DNA of 12,181 nucleotides from JAICLL01 sp035252155 (GTDB lineage: Bacteria > Planctomycetota > Planctomycetia > Pirellulales > JAICIG01): contig DATFDL010000066.1 in NCBI GenBank assembly GCA_035252155.1, positions 1-12,181 of the forward strand, written 5' to 3'. Below, piece by piece: positions 1-7,894 of the stretch (within the stretch, counting starts at the first letter, position 1; each line of letters starts with the position of its first letter). The notes below the pieces were generated by a model. The model searched no databases. It was not told the DNA's origin and saw only the letters and a list, made by a program, of their open reading frames with translations. Made by a program: the position numbers and the translations under genes.

Positions 1-996
1 CGACAGTCAGTCAACCTGGTGAGCTACGCCCAGGCGGTCGCTCAGCGATTCACGACCGACTGGGCGACGGCGACCATCGACACGCCGGCGTTTCTGGGCG
101 TCCGCCTGCTCGACGATTTTTCGCTGGCAGAGTTGCTGCCCTACATCGACTGGTCGCCGTTTTTTATGGCGTGGGAGTTGCGCGGCAAATATCCCAAGAT
201 TTTTGACGACCCGACGGTCGGCGGCGAGGCCCGCAAGCTGTTCGACGACGCCCGGCGGCTGCTCGACGAGATTATTTCGAAACGACTGCTGCGAGCCAGC
301 GGCGCGTACGGCTTTTGGCCGGCGGCCTCGCAAGGCGACGATATTGTGGTCTATGCCGACGAAGGCCGCGACCGCGAGCTGACCACGTTTCACACCTTGC
401 GGCAGCAATGGCAGCGCAAGGGCACCGAGGTTTATTACGCCCTGGCCGATTTCACCGCCCCGGCGGCCAGTGGGCGAAAAGACTATCTAGGCGCATTCGC
501 CGTGACCGCCGGGCATGGTGCCGACGAGCTTGCCCGAAGGTTTGAAGCCGATCACGACGATTACAACGCGATCATGGCCAAGGCGTTGGCCGACCGTTTG
601 GCCGAGGCGTTTGCCGAGCGGCTGCACGAGATTGCCCGGCGCGACTGGGGTTATGGCCACGATGAAACCTTGACAAACGAAGATCTCATCGACGAAAAAT
701 ATCGCGGCATTCGGCCCGCGCCCGGCTATCCGGCATGCCCCGATCACACCGAGAAGCGCATCTTGTTCGATTTGCTCGGCGCAGAGCAGGCCACGGGCAT
801 CAAGCTGACCGAGAGTTTTGCGATGCACCCCGCGGCGAGCGTGAGCGGGCTCTATTTTGCTCATCCCGAGTCGCGTTATTTTTCCGTCGATCGGATCACG
901 CGCGACCAGGTGGAAGATTACGCCCGCCGCAAGCAGATGACCGTGGCCGAAATCGAGCGTTGGCTGGCGCCGAATTTAGGGTACGAGGCGGGGTAG
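1..996 (+). CDS. metH: Methionine synthase MetH, C-terminal activation domain (5' partial)
   Basis: This is the end of cobalamin-dependent methionine synthase, which transfers a methyl group from methyltetrahydrofolate to homocysteine through B12. The visible 331 residues match the C-terminal AdoMet-binding reactivation domain, which remethylates oxidised cob(II)alamin. Hallmarks are IDWSPFF near residue 50 (its Asp corresponds to the AdoMet-contacting Asp of E. coli MetH), ADFTAP..SG..DYLGAFAVTAG, the AdoMet-binding RPAPGYPACPDHTEK stretch, KLTESFAM.PAASVSG, and the end DQVEDYARRK...ERWLAPNLGY. The length fits the roughly 330-residue E. coli domain. The frame is open to base 1, so the GTG at 19 is probably internal and the homocysteine, folate and B12 modules lie upstream of the window. 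No damage is visible. The family call is very secure from remembered E. coli similarity. Confidence 0.96.
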   Translation, partial: RQSVNLVSYAQAVAQRFTTDWATATIDTPAFLGVRLLDDFSLAELLPYIDWSPFFMAWELRGKYPKIFDDPTVGGEARKLFDDARRLLDEIISKRLLRASGAYGFWPAASQGDDIVVYADEGRDRELTTFHTLRQQWQRKGTEVYYALADFTAPAASGRKDYLGAFAVTAGHGADELARRFEADHDDYNAIMAKALADRLAEAFAERLHEIARRDWGYGHDETLTNEDLIDEKYRGIRPAPGYPACPDHTEKRILFDLLGAEQATGIKLTESFAMHPAASVSGLYFAHPESRYFSVDRITRDQVEDYARRKQMTVAEIERWLAPNLGYEAG

Positions 997-1035
997 GTTT
1001 GGCCGACGTGCTATTCGTACCTCAATACACGGATT

Positions 1036-1064
1036 TTGGAATATTGCCGACAATCAGTTAGGAT
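1036..1064 (+). promoter_or_regulatory. Candidate sigma-70-type promoter for the 1116 gene
   Basis: TTGGAA (1036-1041) and TAGGAT (1059-1064) are separated by exactly 17 bases, each matching four of six consensus positions. Transcription would start near 1071, leaving a leader of about 45 nt. It sits in the AT-richer gap after metH. This is a pattern match only. Confidence 0.3.
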
Positions 1065-1115
1065 AACGGTATCGAGTACAGGCAGTTTCATTGGCTCCGC
1101 GGTCCCTTTAGCGGC

Positions 1116-1424
1116 ATGGCAACTCTCATTTCCTCCTCAGTCAGCGAAATGGCTATTTTGCGGCGTGTGGTTGACGCGGATAAGCCATACTTATCAGCGG
1201 AGGCAGCTCGCGAGATACTTCGTCTCGATTTCAGCAAGTCCGATCGGCGACGGATAAACCAGTTGGCCGAGAAGAACCGCGCCGGAAAGCTAACCGTGGC
1301 GGAAGAAGACACATTGAACAATTATATTCGCGTTGGCCAAACGCTTGGCATCCTGAAATCAAAGGCCCGTCGAACCTTGCGAGATCGTTCTAAGGCGAAC
1401 GGCAAAAAGCCGCGAAGCCAATGA
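1116..1424 (+). CDS. Small conserved protein, usual partner of an HNH endonuclease
   Basis: This 102-residue protein of unknown function contains LSAEAAREILRLDF, then RRINQLAEKNRAGKLT, and VAEEDTLNNYIRVGQTLGIL followed by KSKARRTL. I recall this pattern ('..LAEKNRxGxLTxEExxELxNYxRVGxLLxxLKSKAR') as a family of about 80-100 residues common in planctomycetes and cyanobacteria, usually encoded just before a small HNH nuclease. It is predicted to be mostly helical and hydrophilic, with no membrane segment. The start may instead be the Met at 1149, since residues 1-11 precede the conserved part and the ribosome binding site at 1116 is weak. Its stop (1422-1424) abuts the remnant of the nuclease. 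Base composition looks lower in GC than the flanks, which would fit acquisition by transfer. A toxin-antitoxin-like role is speculation. Confidence 0.8.
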   Translation: MATLISSSVSEMAILRRVVDADKPYLSAEAAREILRLDFSKSDRRRINQLAEKNRAGKLTVAEEDTLNNYIRVGQTLGILKSKARRTLRDRSKANGKKPRSQ

Positions 1425-1616
1425 GATCCCATTACCAGACAACAAGTCGCGTTGTTCAATCCACGTCTACAAAGTTGGTCACGGCACTTTTTGTGGGAGG
1501 GGCCGATTTTGCGAGGTCGAACACGATCGGCTCGTACGACGATTGCTGTTTTGGCAATGAACGACCCCGATTTGGTCGCCTTTCGGGCTGAGCTAATCGA
1601 CGAGGGCGTATTCTAG
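1425..1616 (+). pseudogene. C-terminal remnant of HNH endonuclease
   Basis: Read in frame from the base after the upstream stop, this stretch encodes 63 residues without a start codon. They begin DPITRQQVALFNPR, continue with SWSRHFLWEGPILRGRTR and end in MNDPDLVAFRAELIDEGVF before TAG. This closely resembles, from memory, the C-terminal half of the small HNH endonuclease found beside the 1116 family ('DPxTGxxVxLFNPRxxxWxxHFxWxGxxxxGxTxxGRATVxxLxxNxPxxVxLR'). The N-terminal half, which carries the CEYC zinc motif and the H-N-H catalytic residues, is absent. The only ATG in frame (1557) would leave about 20 residues. The likely cause is a deletion that removed the start and catalytic half. It is almost certainly inactive as a nuclease. 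Confidence 0.75.
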
Positions 1617-1672
1617 GTCTTACCATTGAGACGAGCTCGGTGGAGTCGAGAGCGAGATGCCAGCGCAATGCC

Positions 1673-2155
1673 ATGGACATCAGTTGCATCACCTATCGCC
1701 GAGCGAGGTGGGCCGAAGTGCCGGATCTTTGGCGGGTGCGGACCGAATCGATTCGCTCGCTCTGCCAAGGCTATTACCACGGCGACGACATCGAGGCGTG
1801 GGCCGGCGCACCCATGCCCGACGGTTTTGCCGAGCTTGTCCACACGCGTGATTTCTTGGTGGCTGAGCAGCGCGGCGCTGTGGTGGGCTTCGGCTTTCTT
1901 CACCGCCCGGCCGCGGAGTTAGAAGCTCTGTTTGTGGCGCCGGGTTTTGCAAGGCGAGGGATTGGCACGGCCCTGTTGCGCGCGCTGGAAACCATCGCGC
2001 GGGATGCCGGTTTGAAATCGCTCAATTTGTCCGCCTCGCTGAACTCAGTGAAGTTTTACGGCGCGGTAGGGTACGAACGGGTCGGCGACACGGTCCGGGT
2101 CCATCCAGCCGGTTTTCGCCTGGCGTGTGTGGCCATGACAAAGCGGCTCGACTGA
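1673..2155 (+). CDS. GNAT-family N-acetyltransferase
   Basis: This 160-residue protein is predicted to transfer an acetyl group from acetyl-CoA to an unknown amine. The acetyl-CoA pyrophosphate loop is LFVAPGFARRGIGTALL (residues 87-103), containing the R-x-x-G-x-G/A motif. Motif B follows as LNLSASLNSVKFYGAVGYERVG (118-138, read in two pieces), with the typical 'FY..xGYE..G' ending. The N-terminal part YRRARWAEVPDLWRVRTESI is the usual first strand and helices. The start at 1673 is preferred because the family begins a few residues before the first strand; an in-frame ATG at 1640 would add 11 residues that look unlike the family. The closest general type is a PhnO/ElaA-like small acetyltransferase, but the substrate cannot be read. 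Its stop lies 5 bp from the convergent gene at 2161, with no terminator visible between them. Confidence 0.88.
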   Translation: MDISCITYRRARWAEVPDLWRVRTESIRSLCQGYYHGDDIEAWAGAPMPDGFAELVHTRDFLVAEQRGAVVGFGFLHRPAAELEALFVAPGFARRGIGTALLRALETIARDAGLKSLNLSASLNSVKFYGAVGYERVGDTVRVHPAGFRLACVAMTKRLD

Positions 2156-2160
2156 GGACA

Positions 2161-2412
2161 TCACGGCTTCGCCGAAGATTCCAGCCCCTCAATCTCCAAC
2201 AGCCGCCGCTTGGCTTTCGCAATCGCTTTTTCGAGAGCTTCGAGGTCCAACATCGGGCGATGGCCTGCTTCGAGCGGAAACAACTCCATGCTGAAAATGC
2301 CGGTGGCTTCGTCCAATCGGAGTTCTCCCCACATTCCCTGCTCGCACCAAAACTCTGCAACCAAACCTGGCCGGTCCGGGTAGCTCGTAATTGTGACATC
2401 GATCGCGTTCAT
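2161..2412 (-). CDS. Unknown 83-aa acidic protein
   Basis: I do not recognise this family with confidence. The protein begins MNAIDVTITSYPDRPGLVAEF and contains WCEQGMWGELRLDEATGIFS, a predicted beta-rich N-terminal half, followed by a charged helix (LEALEKAIAKAKRRLLEIEG). It has no signal peptide or membrane segment. A GGAG ribosome binding site lies 8 bases before the ATG, which supports the start. It is the third gene on the minus strand after the DksA-like and HtrA-like genes, 71 bp past the protease stop, and is probably co-transcribed with them. The presence of a clear ribosome binding site and the operon position argue that it is real. Confidence 0.7.
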   Translation of the reverse strand: MNAIDVTITSYPDRPGLVAEFWCEQGMWGELRLDEATGIFSMELFPLEAGHRPMLDLEALEKAIAKAKRRLLEIEGLESSAKP

Positions 2413-2483
2413 AGCGCTGGCTCCAACACCGAGATCAGCCCAGGACGACCTAGGAAGGTCATCCTTCGGCGTTGTCGCACATC

Positions 2484-3644
2484 TCAGCGAGCGGCTTCGC
2501 TGCTGGCCTTGTTGCCGACGCGCACGGTGACCTGCAGCGTTTGGCCGCCGCGGAAGATTTCGAGCGGCACCTCTTTGCCGACTTCGGTCAGGCTGACCAG
2601 ATAGATCAAATGAGCGTCGTTCTCCACGCGAATGCCGTCGAACCGCAGCACCACGTCGCCGGCCAACAGCCGGGCGGCCTGGGCTGGACTGCCCGGCTCG
2701 ATGCGGGTGATGTGCGCCCCTTGCCGCCGCGGAAGGCCGAGCTTGACCGCCACGGTGGTGTTGAACTTCTGGTCGAGCCCCACGCCCACATAGGCCCGCA
2801 CCACCCGGCCTTTTTCGATGAACTGCCGCACGATGTGCAGCACGCCGTTGATCGGAATGCTAAACCCGATGCCCTCGTTGCCGCCCGAATTGCTGGCAAT
2901 GGCCGTGTTGATGCCGATCACCTCGCCCTTGAGGTTGATGAGTGGGCCGCCGCTGTTGCCGGGGTTGATGGCGGCATCGGTCTGCAAGAAATCTTGCAGC
3001 CGCACGTCTTCGCCGAGTTCCAGATCGCGCCGGCCTTTGGCACTGATGATGCCATACGTCACCGAGTGACTCAGGCCGAAGGGACTGCCCACCGCCACGA
3101 CGAAATCGCCGATTTCGAGCGCCGAAGAATCGCCCAGCCGGGCAGCCACCAGTCCGGGGGCCGAGACCGCCATCAGGGCCACGTCGGTGTCGGCGTCGGA
3201 CCAGACCTTGTGCGGATGCAGCTCGCGGCCGTCGGCCAGGCTGATTTGAATGTCCGGCAACCGGGCGTTTTTGATGACGTGCCGGTTGGTAAGGATGTAG
3301 AACTTGCCTTTGTAGTCGATCACCACGCCGGAGCCGGCTTCTTCGATGATCTCGTGCCGGGCGCGGCGGGTGGGTTCTTCCTTTTTTTCGGCCTTGATGT
3401 GGACCACCGTCGGGCCGACCAGCTTGACGACGGTCTTGAGAATATTGAGTTGCGGCGCTAGCGCCTCGGCCTTTTCGGCCAACGAGGCGTACAACTCGTC
3501 GCGCTCGGCGGCCGTGAGTACCTCGTCGCCCGACGGCAGCGTGGGCTTTTCTTCCTGAGCGCGGCAAACCGTGCCGCGCAGCCCCGCCAGCGAGACGACG
3601 AGATAGATAGCGACGGCGGTGAGCGATCGGCGGCGGTTGGCCAT
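2484..3644 (-). CDS. HtrA/Deg-type S1C serine protease with one PDZ domain
   Basis: This 386-residue ATP-independent protease probably degrades or senses misfolded proteins outside the cytoplasm. A signal peptide covers residues 1-29 (RRR, then a hydrophobic VAIYLVVSLAGL, then cleavage near VCRA/Q). A charged helical linker runs to about residue 75. The trypsin-like domain carries the triad His122 (TNRHVIKNA), Asp154 (DADTDVALM) and Ser231 (NPGNSGGPL), and the QTDAAINPGNSGG stretch is typical of the family. One PDZ domain occupies about 285-375, including YVGVG, IEPGSPAQAA and GDVVLRFDGI. One PDZ resembles DegS or HhoA rather than DegP, which has two. The start at 3644 is chosen because it gives the signal peptide; an open frame continues 75 codons upstream but overlaps the preceding gene and is arginine-rich shadow sequence. 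It lies 35 bp after the DksA-like gene, probably in the same operon. Confidence 0.93.
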   Translation of the reverse strand: MANRRRSLTAVAIYLVVSLAGLRGTVCRAQEEKPTLPSGDEVLTAAERDELYASLAEKAEALAPQLNILKTVVKLVGPTVVHIKAEKKEEPTRRARHEIIEEAGSGVVIDYKGKFYILTNRHVIKNARLPDIQISLADGRELHPHKVWSDADTDVALMAVSAPGLVAARLGDSSALEIGDFVVAVGSPFGLSHSVTYGIISAKGRRDLELGEDVRLQDFLQTDAAINPGNSGGPLINLKGEVIGINTAIASNSGGNEGIGFSIPINGVLHIVRQFIEKGRVVRAYVGVGLDQKFNTTVAVKLGLPRRQGAHITRIEPGSPAQAARLLAGDVVLRFDGIRVENDAHLIYLVSLTEVGKEVPLEIFRGGQTLQVTVRVGNKASSEAAR

Positions 3645-3679
3645 GACGCCCGGTATTGTGGCGGTCGAAGAGCCGAAAA

Positions 3680-4129
3680 TCAAGAAACGTCGAGTTCGAT
3701 GTCGTTGATCGACAGTTCGACATCTCCGCCGCCGGAGTCCATCAGCCGGCCCCAGTCGGCCTCGGCGCCACCCACCGCGCCTTGGCGTTCGGCCTCGCGC
3801 TGGCAGTCGATGCACAAGATGGCGTAGGGCAACGCATTCAGCCGTGCCATCGGAATTTTTTCGCCGCACATATCGCAGACGCCGTAATGCCCCGTGCGCA
3901 TCCGCTCCAGGGCGTTCTCGATACTGGCGAGTTCTCGGCTTTCGACTTCGGCCAACTGCGAATTGATCTCGTGCTGGGCCGAGTCGAGCGCAAAATCGAC
4001 GACGTCGCCGGCGGTTTGTTCGCGCAGTTCCTTCAACAAGCTGAGATCGCCGGCCAGTGCCTTGCGCAGCGCGTCGCGCCGGATCACCAGAATCTCGCGC
4101 ATTTTCAAGATCGCATCTTTGCGTGCCAT
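3680..4129 (-). CDS. DksA/TraR-family C4 zinc-finger transcription regulator
   Basis: This 149-residue protein is predicted to enter the RNA polymerase secondary channel and change initiation, as DksA does with ppGpp. A coiled-coil hairpin occupies about residues 1-80, and its tip carries Asp42-Val-Val-Asp45-Phe-Ala47. This fits the DxxDxA tip motif required by E. coli DksA. A zinc finger follows with Cys85, Cys88, Cys106 and Cys109 (YGVCDMCGEKIP...AILCIDC), then an acidic tail. The start at 4129 is supported by GAAGG 7 bases upstream; an open frame runs 43 codons further but lacks family similarity. It heads the likely dksA-like / htrA-like / unknown operon. Retention of both tip aspartates separates it from zinc-finger proteins that merely resemble DksA. 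Whether it responds to ppGpp cannot be seen. Confidence 0.92.
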   Translation of the reverse strand: MARKDAILKMREILVIRRDALRKALAGDLSLLKELREQTAGDVVDFALDSAQHEINSQLAEVESRELASIENALERMRTGHYGVCDMCGEKIPMARLNALPYAILCIDCQREAERQGAVGGAEADWGRLMDSGGGDVELSINDIELDVS

Positions 4130-4659
4130 GTGGATACCTTCAGAAGTCCGTGCCCTGGCGATGCCGAGGTTTCGGCGCAACACCCCTGCAACCGGCCAGG
4201 CCATCGAACGATGACCTAAGACCCTCGAATCTGTTCCCGACTGGGTTGGGCGTTTCAAGTTCCGCCGTCAAGCCCGATCCGCCGCAACCTAACTATAGTA
4301 CGCATGCAAGCTACCAAAGATCGTCAAAATCGGTGGAATTCGCGCGGTTGGCCGCGTCGCGGCTGGCAGCGCATAAAGGCAGCCAGAGCAAGCAGTTGCG
4401 ATGCGATCTCCACTGTGAGACGAGTACTTTCACCCGGCATTTTTGGTCGCCTCAAGCGGACACTTGGGCTACGGTTGCCGGGCCTACCCGATAATCGGAC
4501 ATTACCGGCCGGGATATGCAGCCGATTTTTGCAATCTTTGCCGATTCGGGGCATTGGTCGGGCGAAAACTGCCGGTCGCCCCAGCACCGGCGTTGAGTTT
4601 TGACGACAGGCGGCCCGTGAGCTACATGCTCCCAGAGCGTCTACACTTAGGACAAACTC
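4130..4659 (-). other. Divergent intergenic region, 530 bp
   Basis: This gap separates the leftward DksA-like gene from the rightward FHA gene. No open frame in it looks like a protein. A candidate promoter for the FHA gene lies at 4600-4628. For the leftward operon, TACTAT (complement of 4295-4300) and TTGACG (complement of 4322-4327) occur, but the 21-base spacer is too long for a good promoter, so that one is only a weak hint. No terminator, tRNA or repeat was recognised. Confidence 0.5.
4600..4628 (+). promoter_or_regulatory. Candidate sigma-70-type promoter for the FHA gene
   Basis: TTGACG (4600-4605) lies 17 bases before TACATG (4623-4628). The -35 box matches five of six positions; the -10 box is poor. 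Transcription would begin near 4635, about 25 nt before the ATG, leaving room for the AGGA ribosome binding site. Pattern match only. Confidence 0.33.
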
Positions 4660-7600
4660 ATGGCATCAATTGCGCTCGTGGCGGAGCAAGCGAGACTACT
4701 AGACCGCGCTACCTTGCTGGGCACCCCCGCGGGCGAGCTGGCGCTGCGGGTCGCCAACGGCCAGCAGGCCGGCGAGGTGTTTCCCATCGACGTGCAAAAA
4801 TGCACGCTGGGCGCCGGCGATGGGTGTTCGCTGCGGCTCGACCATGCGGGCGTGCGGCCGTTGCACTGCTTGATCTTGCGCGGAGCGGCCGAGACCGTGA
4901 TCCGCCGCTGGTCGCCCGACACACGGCTCAATGGCCGCGACTTTACCGACGCTCCGCTTCGCGCCGGTGACCGCCTATCGCTCGGCCCTCTCGATTTGGA
5001 GGTCGTCGCGCCCGAGGCGATTGCGTCCGGGTCCGGCGAGACCGGCGTGCCAAAGCCGCTCGAGCAGCGGCGGCCGTTGGACGAAGCATCACGCACGCTG
5101 GCTGAAGAGCGGGCGGAGTCGGAAGATCAACGCCGGCAGTGGCAGGCTGAGCAAGCCGCCCACATGTCGAGGCTGGCGCAAGAGAGCGCGGAGCTCGACA
5201 AGCGCCTGGCAGAATTTGAGGCACAGGGCCGCATCCTGGAAGAGCAACGCCAGATCTGGGAGCAAAAATGTCGCGATGAGCGGCGCCAACTCGACGAGGC
5301 ACGTCGCATCTGGGAGGAGGAGCGTAGCGCAACTGAGCTGCAATTATCACAGCAAATCGAATCTCTTCGTGAGCGAGAAGAACGGTTGGCGGCCCAGCGA
5401 GCTGAGCTCGACCACCAAGCCGAGCAGGCACAATGCGCGGTCGATGGTATCGGCCAGCATGTGCAGACTGCCTCGGCCGACGTCGAGCGGCGCGAGGCGG
5501 CGCTGGCCGAGCGTGAGCGCACCCTACAAGCCGACCGCGACAAACTCGATCGCGAACGCACAGCGCTGCAGGCCGAACAAACCGCCTTCCACGCCGAGCG
5601 CGATGGCTGGGAAGAAGTGCAAGAGGAAGCGCGCACGCGGTTGAGCGACAAGATGCAACAGCTCGAGCGTAGGCTTTCGGAGCTGAACGCGGAGCGGGCC
5701 GGTTGGGAGGCGCAACGTGATCTGTCGCTTGCCGAATTCGAGGAGCAGTCGCAGGCGCTGAGCCGTAAATTGGTCAGCCTCGAAGCCGACCGCCGGACGC
5801 TACTTTCGGAACGGGCCGCCTGGCAAGCCGAGCAACACCAACGCGAAACGCAGTGGACCGGTCGTCAGCGGGCGCTGGCCGCTGCCGAAGAAGAGCTTGC
5901 CCGACAAAAAACCGAAGCCGAACTGCTTCAACAACAACATGCCTCGCGCGAAGCACGGCTGCGTGAAACCGAGACGAACGGCGCAGCCGTCGAGGCGCGG
6001 CTTGCGGCCGAGCGAAACGAGTTGCAAGAGCTGCGACAATCATTGGACGAGGCGCGCGCCGCTTGGGAAATGGAACGAGGTCGGCTCGCCGAACAGCACC
6101 GGGCGGCGTTGACTTCGGCCGAGGGCGAGGCGGCGCGATTGCGCGAGGAGCTGGCCGCCCACGCGGAGCAGCTTGATCAGGTTCGGTCGGCCCAGGTCGA
6201 GGCGGAACAGTGCCGCGTCGCCGCCGAAGAAAAACTGGCGCGTCAGCAGGCTGCGCTCGAAGCCGCCCGCTGGGCCTTGGAACAAGAGCGAGCGGCCTGG
6301 CAATCGAAACAAAGCGAACCCGCGGCGGCCGTCGACGCGGAGGCCGCGCGGCTGGCCGAAGAAGAGTTATCGCGGCTCCATCAGGACCTCGAATCGCAAC
6401 GCTCCGCGTTGGCCGAGATCCAGCGGCAGCAGGCTGCGGCGGCCGACGACATCGCCCGGCAGCAGGCCGAATTAGATGCCGCTCGGCGGACGATTGACGA
6501 CGAGCGTGCCCGCTGGCAGTCTGAGCAAGCCGACCGCCAAAGCGCGGCTGACGCCGACCAGGCGCTCGTCGCCCAGCAGGCCGCCGCCGACCGCGAGCGG
6601 CTCGTCGCGTTGGAGGCGGAATTAGCATCGTTGCGGCGAGCTTGGGACGAAGAACGCGAGGCCTGGCAAGCCGATGCCCAGCGTCATGCTACACAGCCGA
6701 TTGCCGCGCCGGCGGCCGAAGCGGGCGACGATCTACAACGCCAACTGCTCGAGCTGACGGGCGAGCTGGAAGCCGCCCGTAGAACGCTCGATGACGATCG
6801 GCGTCACTGGGAAGCCGAGCGGCAGCGGCAGGCGGCGGAGCTAGCCGAGCACGCCGCGCAGCTCCAAGAACTACGCCGCCGAGCGCCCGCCGACCACGAG
6901 CCGACCGCCGGCGTGCCGATCGAGGCCGACACGCCGGTCAACACGCCGGTCGAGACGCCGTTGAACATTGGCGACCAGTGGAGTGAGAGGGACGAGCATC
7001 CTGTAGCAGCGACCGACCTGCTCACGCAGTTCACCGGGCAGGAAGCGGCCGAAGTCTCGTTCGCGGAACCGAGCGACGCGGCCCCGGTGGATATGGCCGA
7101 TCTGTTGAGCCGCTTCGGCGTTTCGATCGATTCGTCGAGCGACTCGGTTGAGCCGCACGGCTCCGTTCCAATGCCGCCGCCCCACGAGACCTCGGCTGGC
7201 CGCACGGCTCGACCGGCCGCACACGCCGAGGAAGAAGAAGACTCGATCGACGAATACATGGCGCGGCTCATGCAACGTCTAGGTGCAAAAGCTCCGACGC
7301 CGCCACCCCGCGAGCAAGAGCCGGCGCCAAGCATGACGCCGGTTGTGCTGCCCGAAGTCGAACCGGAGACCGCCCCGGTAGCGCCCGTAGTGACCAAGCT
7401 GACCGATCCCAGCGAAATGGGCCGCCGGGCCTTGCCGCCCGAACGCGCCGCCGACTTGTCGGCCATGCGCGAGTTGGCGAACCTCAACGCACGCTCCGCC
7501 ATCGACAAGCATCAGCGGCGGACTATTCGGCACACGGGCATCACTAAGGCCGCGGTGAGTCTGGTCGGAGTACTTGGCGCCGTCGTCGAAGGCGTATTTT

Positions 7601-7860
7601 GGCTGCAAGGATCGCCGACCTCGTTTTACCTGATGCTGGGATGCATTGTGGTCGCGCTCTTCTGGGGCTGGCAGTACGCCACCATGTGGCGAAAATTCGC
7701 GCCGGCCCCGCCCGAATCGTCGACCCGGCCGGCAGGCGAACGCCGCGTTGCCGAGAGAAGAGCCCCTCAGCCGACCGTTACGGTCGAAGCCGCCGAAGCC
7801 GCCGCCGAGCCTGATGGCGAGGTTGCGGTCGAGGATGCGCAGGCAAGTTTTTCGGGCTAG
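4660..7860 (+). CDS. FHA-domain / long coiled-coil / C-terminal two-TM protein
   Basis: This 1066-residue protein has no known specific function. Residues 23-116 look like a divergent FHA domain, a phosphothreonine-peptide-binding fold: CTLGAGDGCSLRLDHAGV resembles the 'iGR...ci..d..vSr.H' core, and TRLNG resembles the 'NG' loop. Residues 135-742 form a very long coiled coil rich in Glu, Arg, Ala and Gln, marked by tryptophans in a recurring (D/E)ERAxWQxEQ-type unit. Residues 743-955 are an acidic, proline-rich linker with two short hydrophobic-acidic motifs, DMADLLSRFG (811-820) and EDSIDEYMARLMQRLG (860-875). Two membrane helices follow at about 963-982 and 988-1006, then a charged tail. 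The start has AGGA 7 bases upstream. By inference it is an inner-membrane-anchored rod presenting an FHA head in the cytoplasm, perhaps a scaffold. The usual FHA Arg and Ser residues are not clearly conserved, so phosphopeptide binding is uncertain. Confidence 0.85.
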   Translation: MASIALVAEQARLLDRATLLGTPAGELALRVANGQQAGEVFPIDVQKCTLGAGDGCSLRLDHAGVRPLHCLILRGAAETVIRRWSPDTRLNGRDFTDAPLRAGDRLSLGPLDLEVVAPEAIASGSGETGVPKPLEQRRPLDEASRTLAEERAESEDQRRQWQAEQAAHMSRLAQESAELDKRLAEFEAQGRILEEQRQIWEQKCRDERRQLDEARRIWEEERSATELQLSQQIESLREREERLAAQRAELDHQAEQAQCAVDGIGQHVQTASADVERREAALAERERTLQADRDKLDRERTALQAEQTAFHAERDGWEEVQEEARTRLSDKMQQLERRLSELNAERAGWEAQRDLSLAEFEEQSQALSRKLVSLEADRRTLLSERAAWQAEQHQRETQWTGRQRALAAAEEELARQKTEAELLQQQHASREARLRETETNGAAVEARLAAERNELQELRQSLDEARAAWEMERGRLAEQHRAALTSAEGEAARLREELAAHAEQLDQVRSAQVEAEQCRVAAEEKLARQQAALEAARWALEQERAAWQSKQSEPAAAVDAEAARLAEEELSRLHQDLESQRSALAEIQRQQAAAADDIARQQAELDAARRTIDDERARWQSEQADRQSAADADQALVAQQAAADRERLVALEAELASLRRAWDEEREAWQADAQRHATQPIAAPAAEAGDDLQRQLLELTGELEAARRTLDDDRRHWEAERQRQAAELAEHAAQLQELRRRAPADHEPTAGVPIEADTPVNTPVETPLNIGDQWSERDEHPVAATDLLTQFTGQEAAEVSFAEPSDAAPVDMADLLSRFGVSIDSSSDSVEPHGSVPMPPPHETSAGRTARPAAHAEEEEDSIDEYMARLMQRLGAKAPTPPPREQEPAPSMTPVVLPEVEPETAPVAPVVTKLTDPSEMGRRALPPERAADLSAMRELANLNARSAIDKHQRRTIRHTGITKAAVSLVGVLGAVVEGVFWLQGSPTSFYLMLGCIVVALFWGWQYATMWRKFAPAPPESSTRPAGERRVAERRAPQPTVTVEAAEAAAEPDGEVAVEDAQASFSG

Positions 7861-7894
7861 GAACGGACCTCGTTTCTTTCCCGTGCAGGCTTCG

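Noticed and set aside
1963..1979. TGGCACGG...TTGC resembling a sigma-54 -24/-12 promoter
   Set aside because: The spacing between the boxes is two bases too long and it lies inside the acetyltransferase coding motif A.
2472..3461. 329-codon open frame on the plus strand opposite the protease
   Set aside because: The minus frame contains a complete catalytic triad and PDZ domain; the plus frame is His/Asp/Ala-rich shadow sequence typical of GC-rich genes.
3645..3869. 75-codon upstream extension of the protease frame
   Set aside because: It would overlap the DksA-like gene, is arginine-rich, and would bury the signal peptide.
4304..4603. 99-codon open frame in the divergent gap, and its antisense counterpart at 4324-4587
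   Set aside because: Arg/Pro-rich composition, no ribosome binding site, no recognisable motif.
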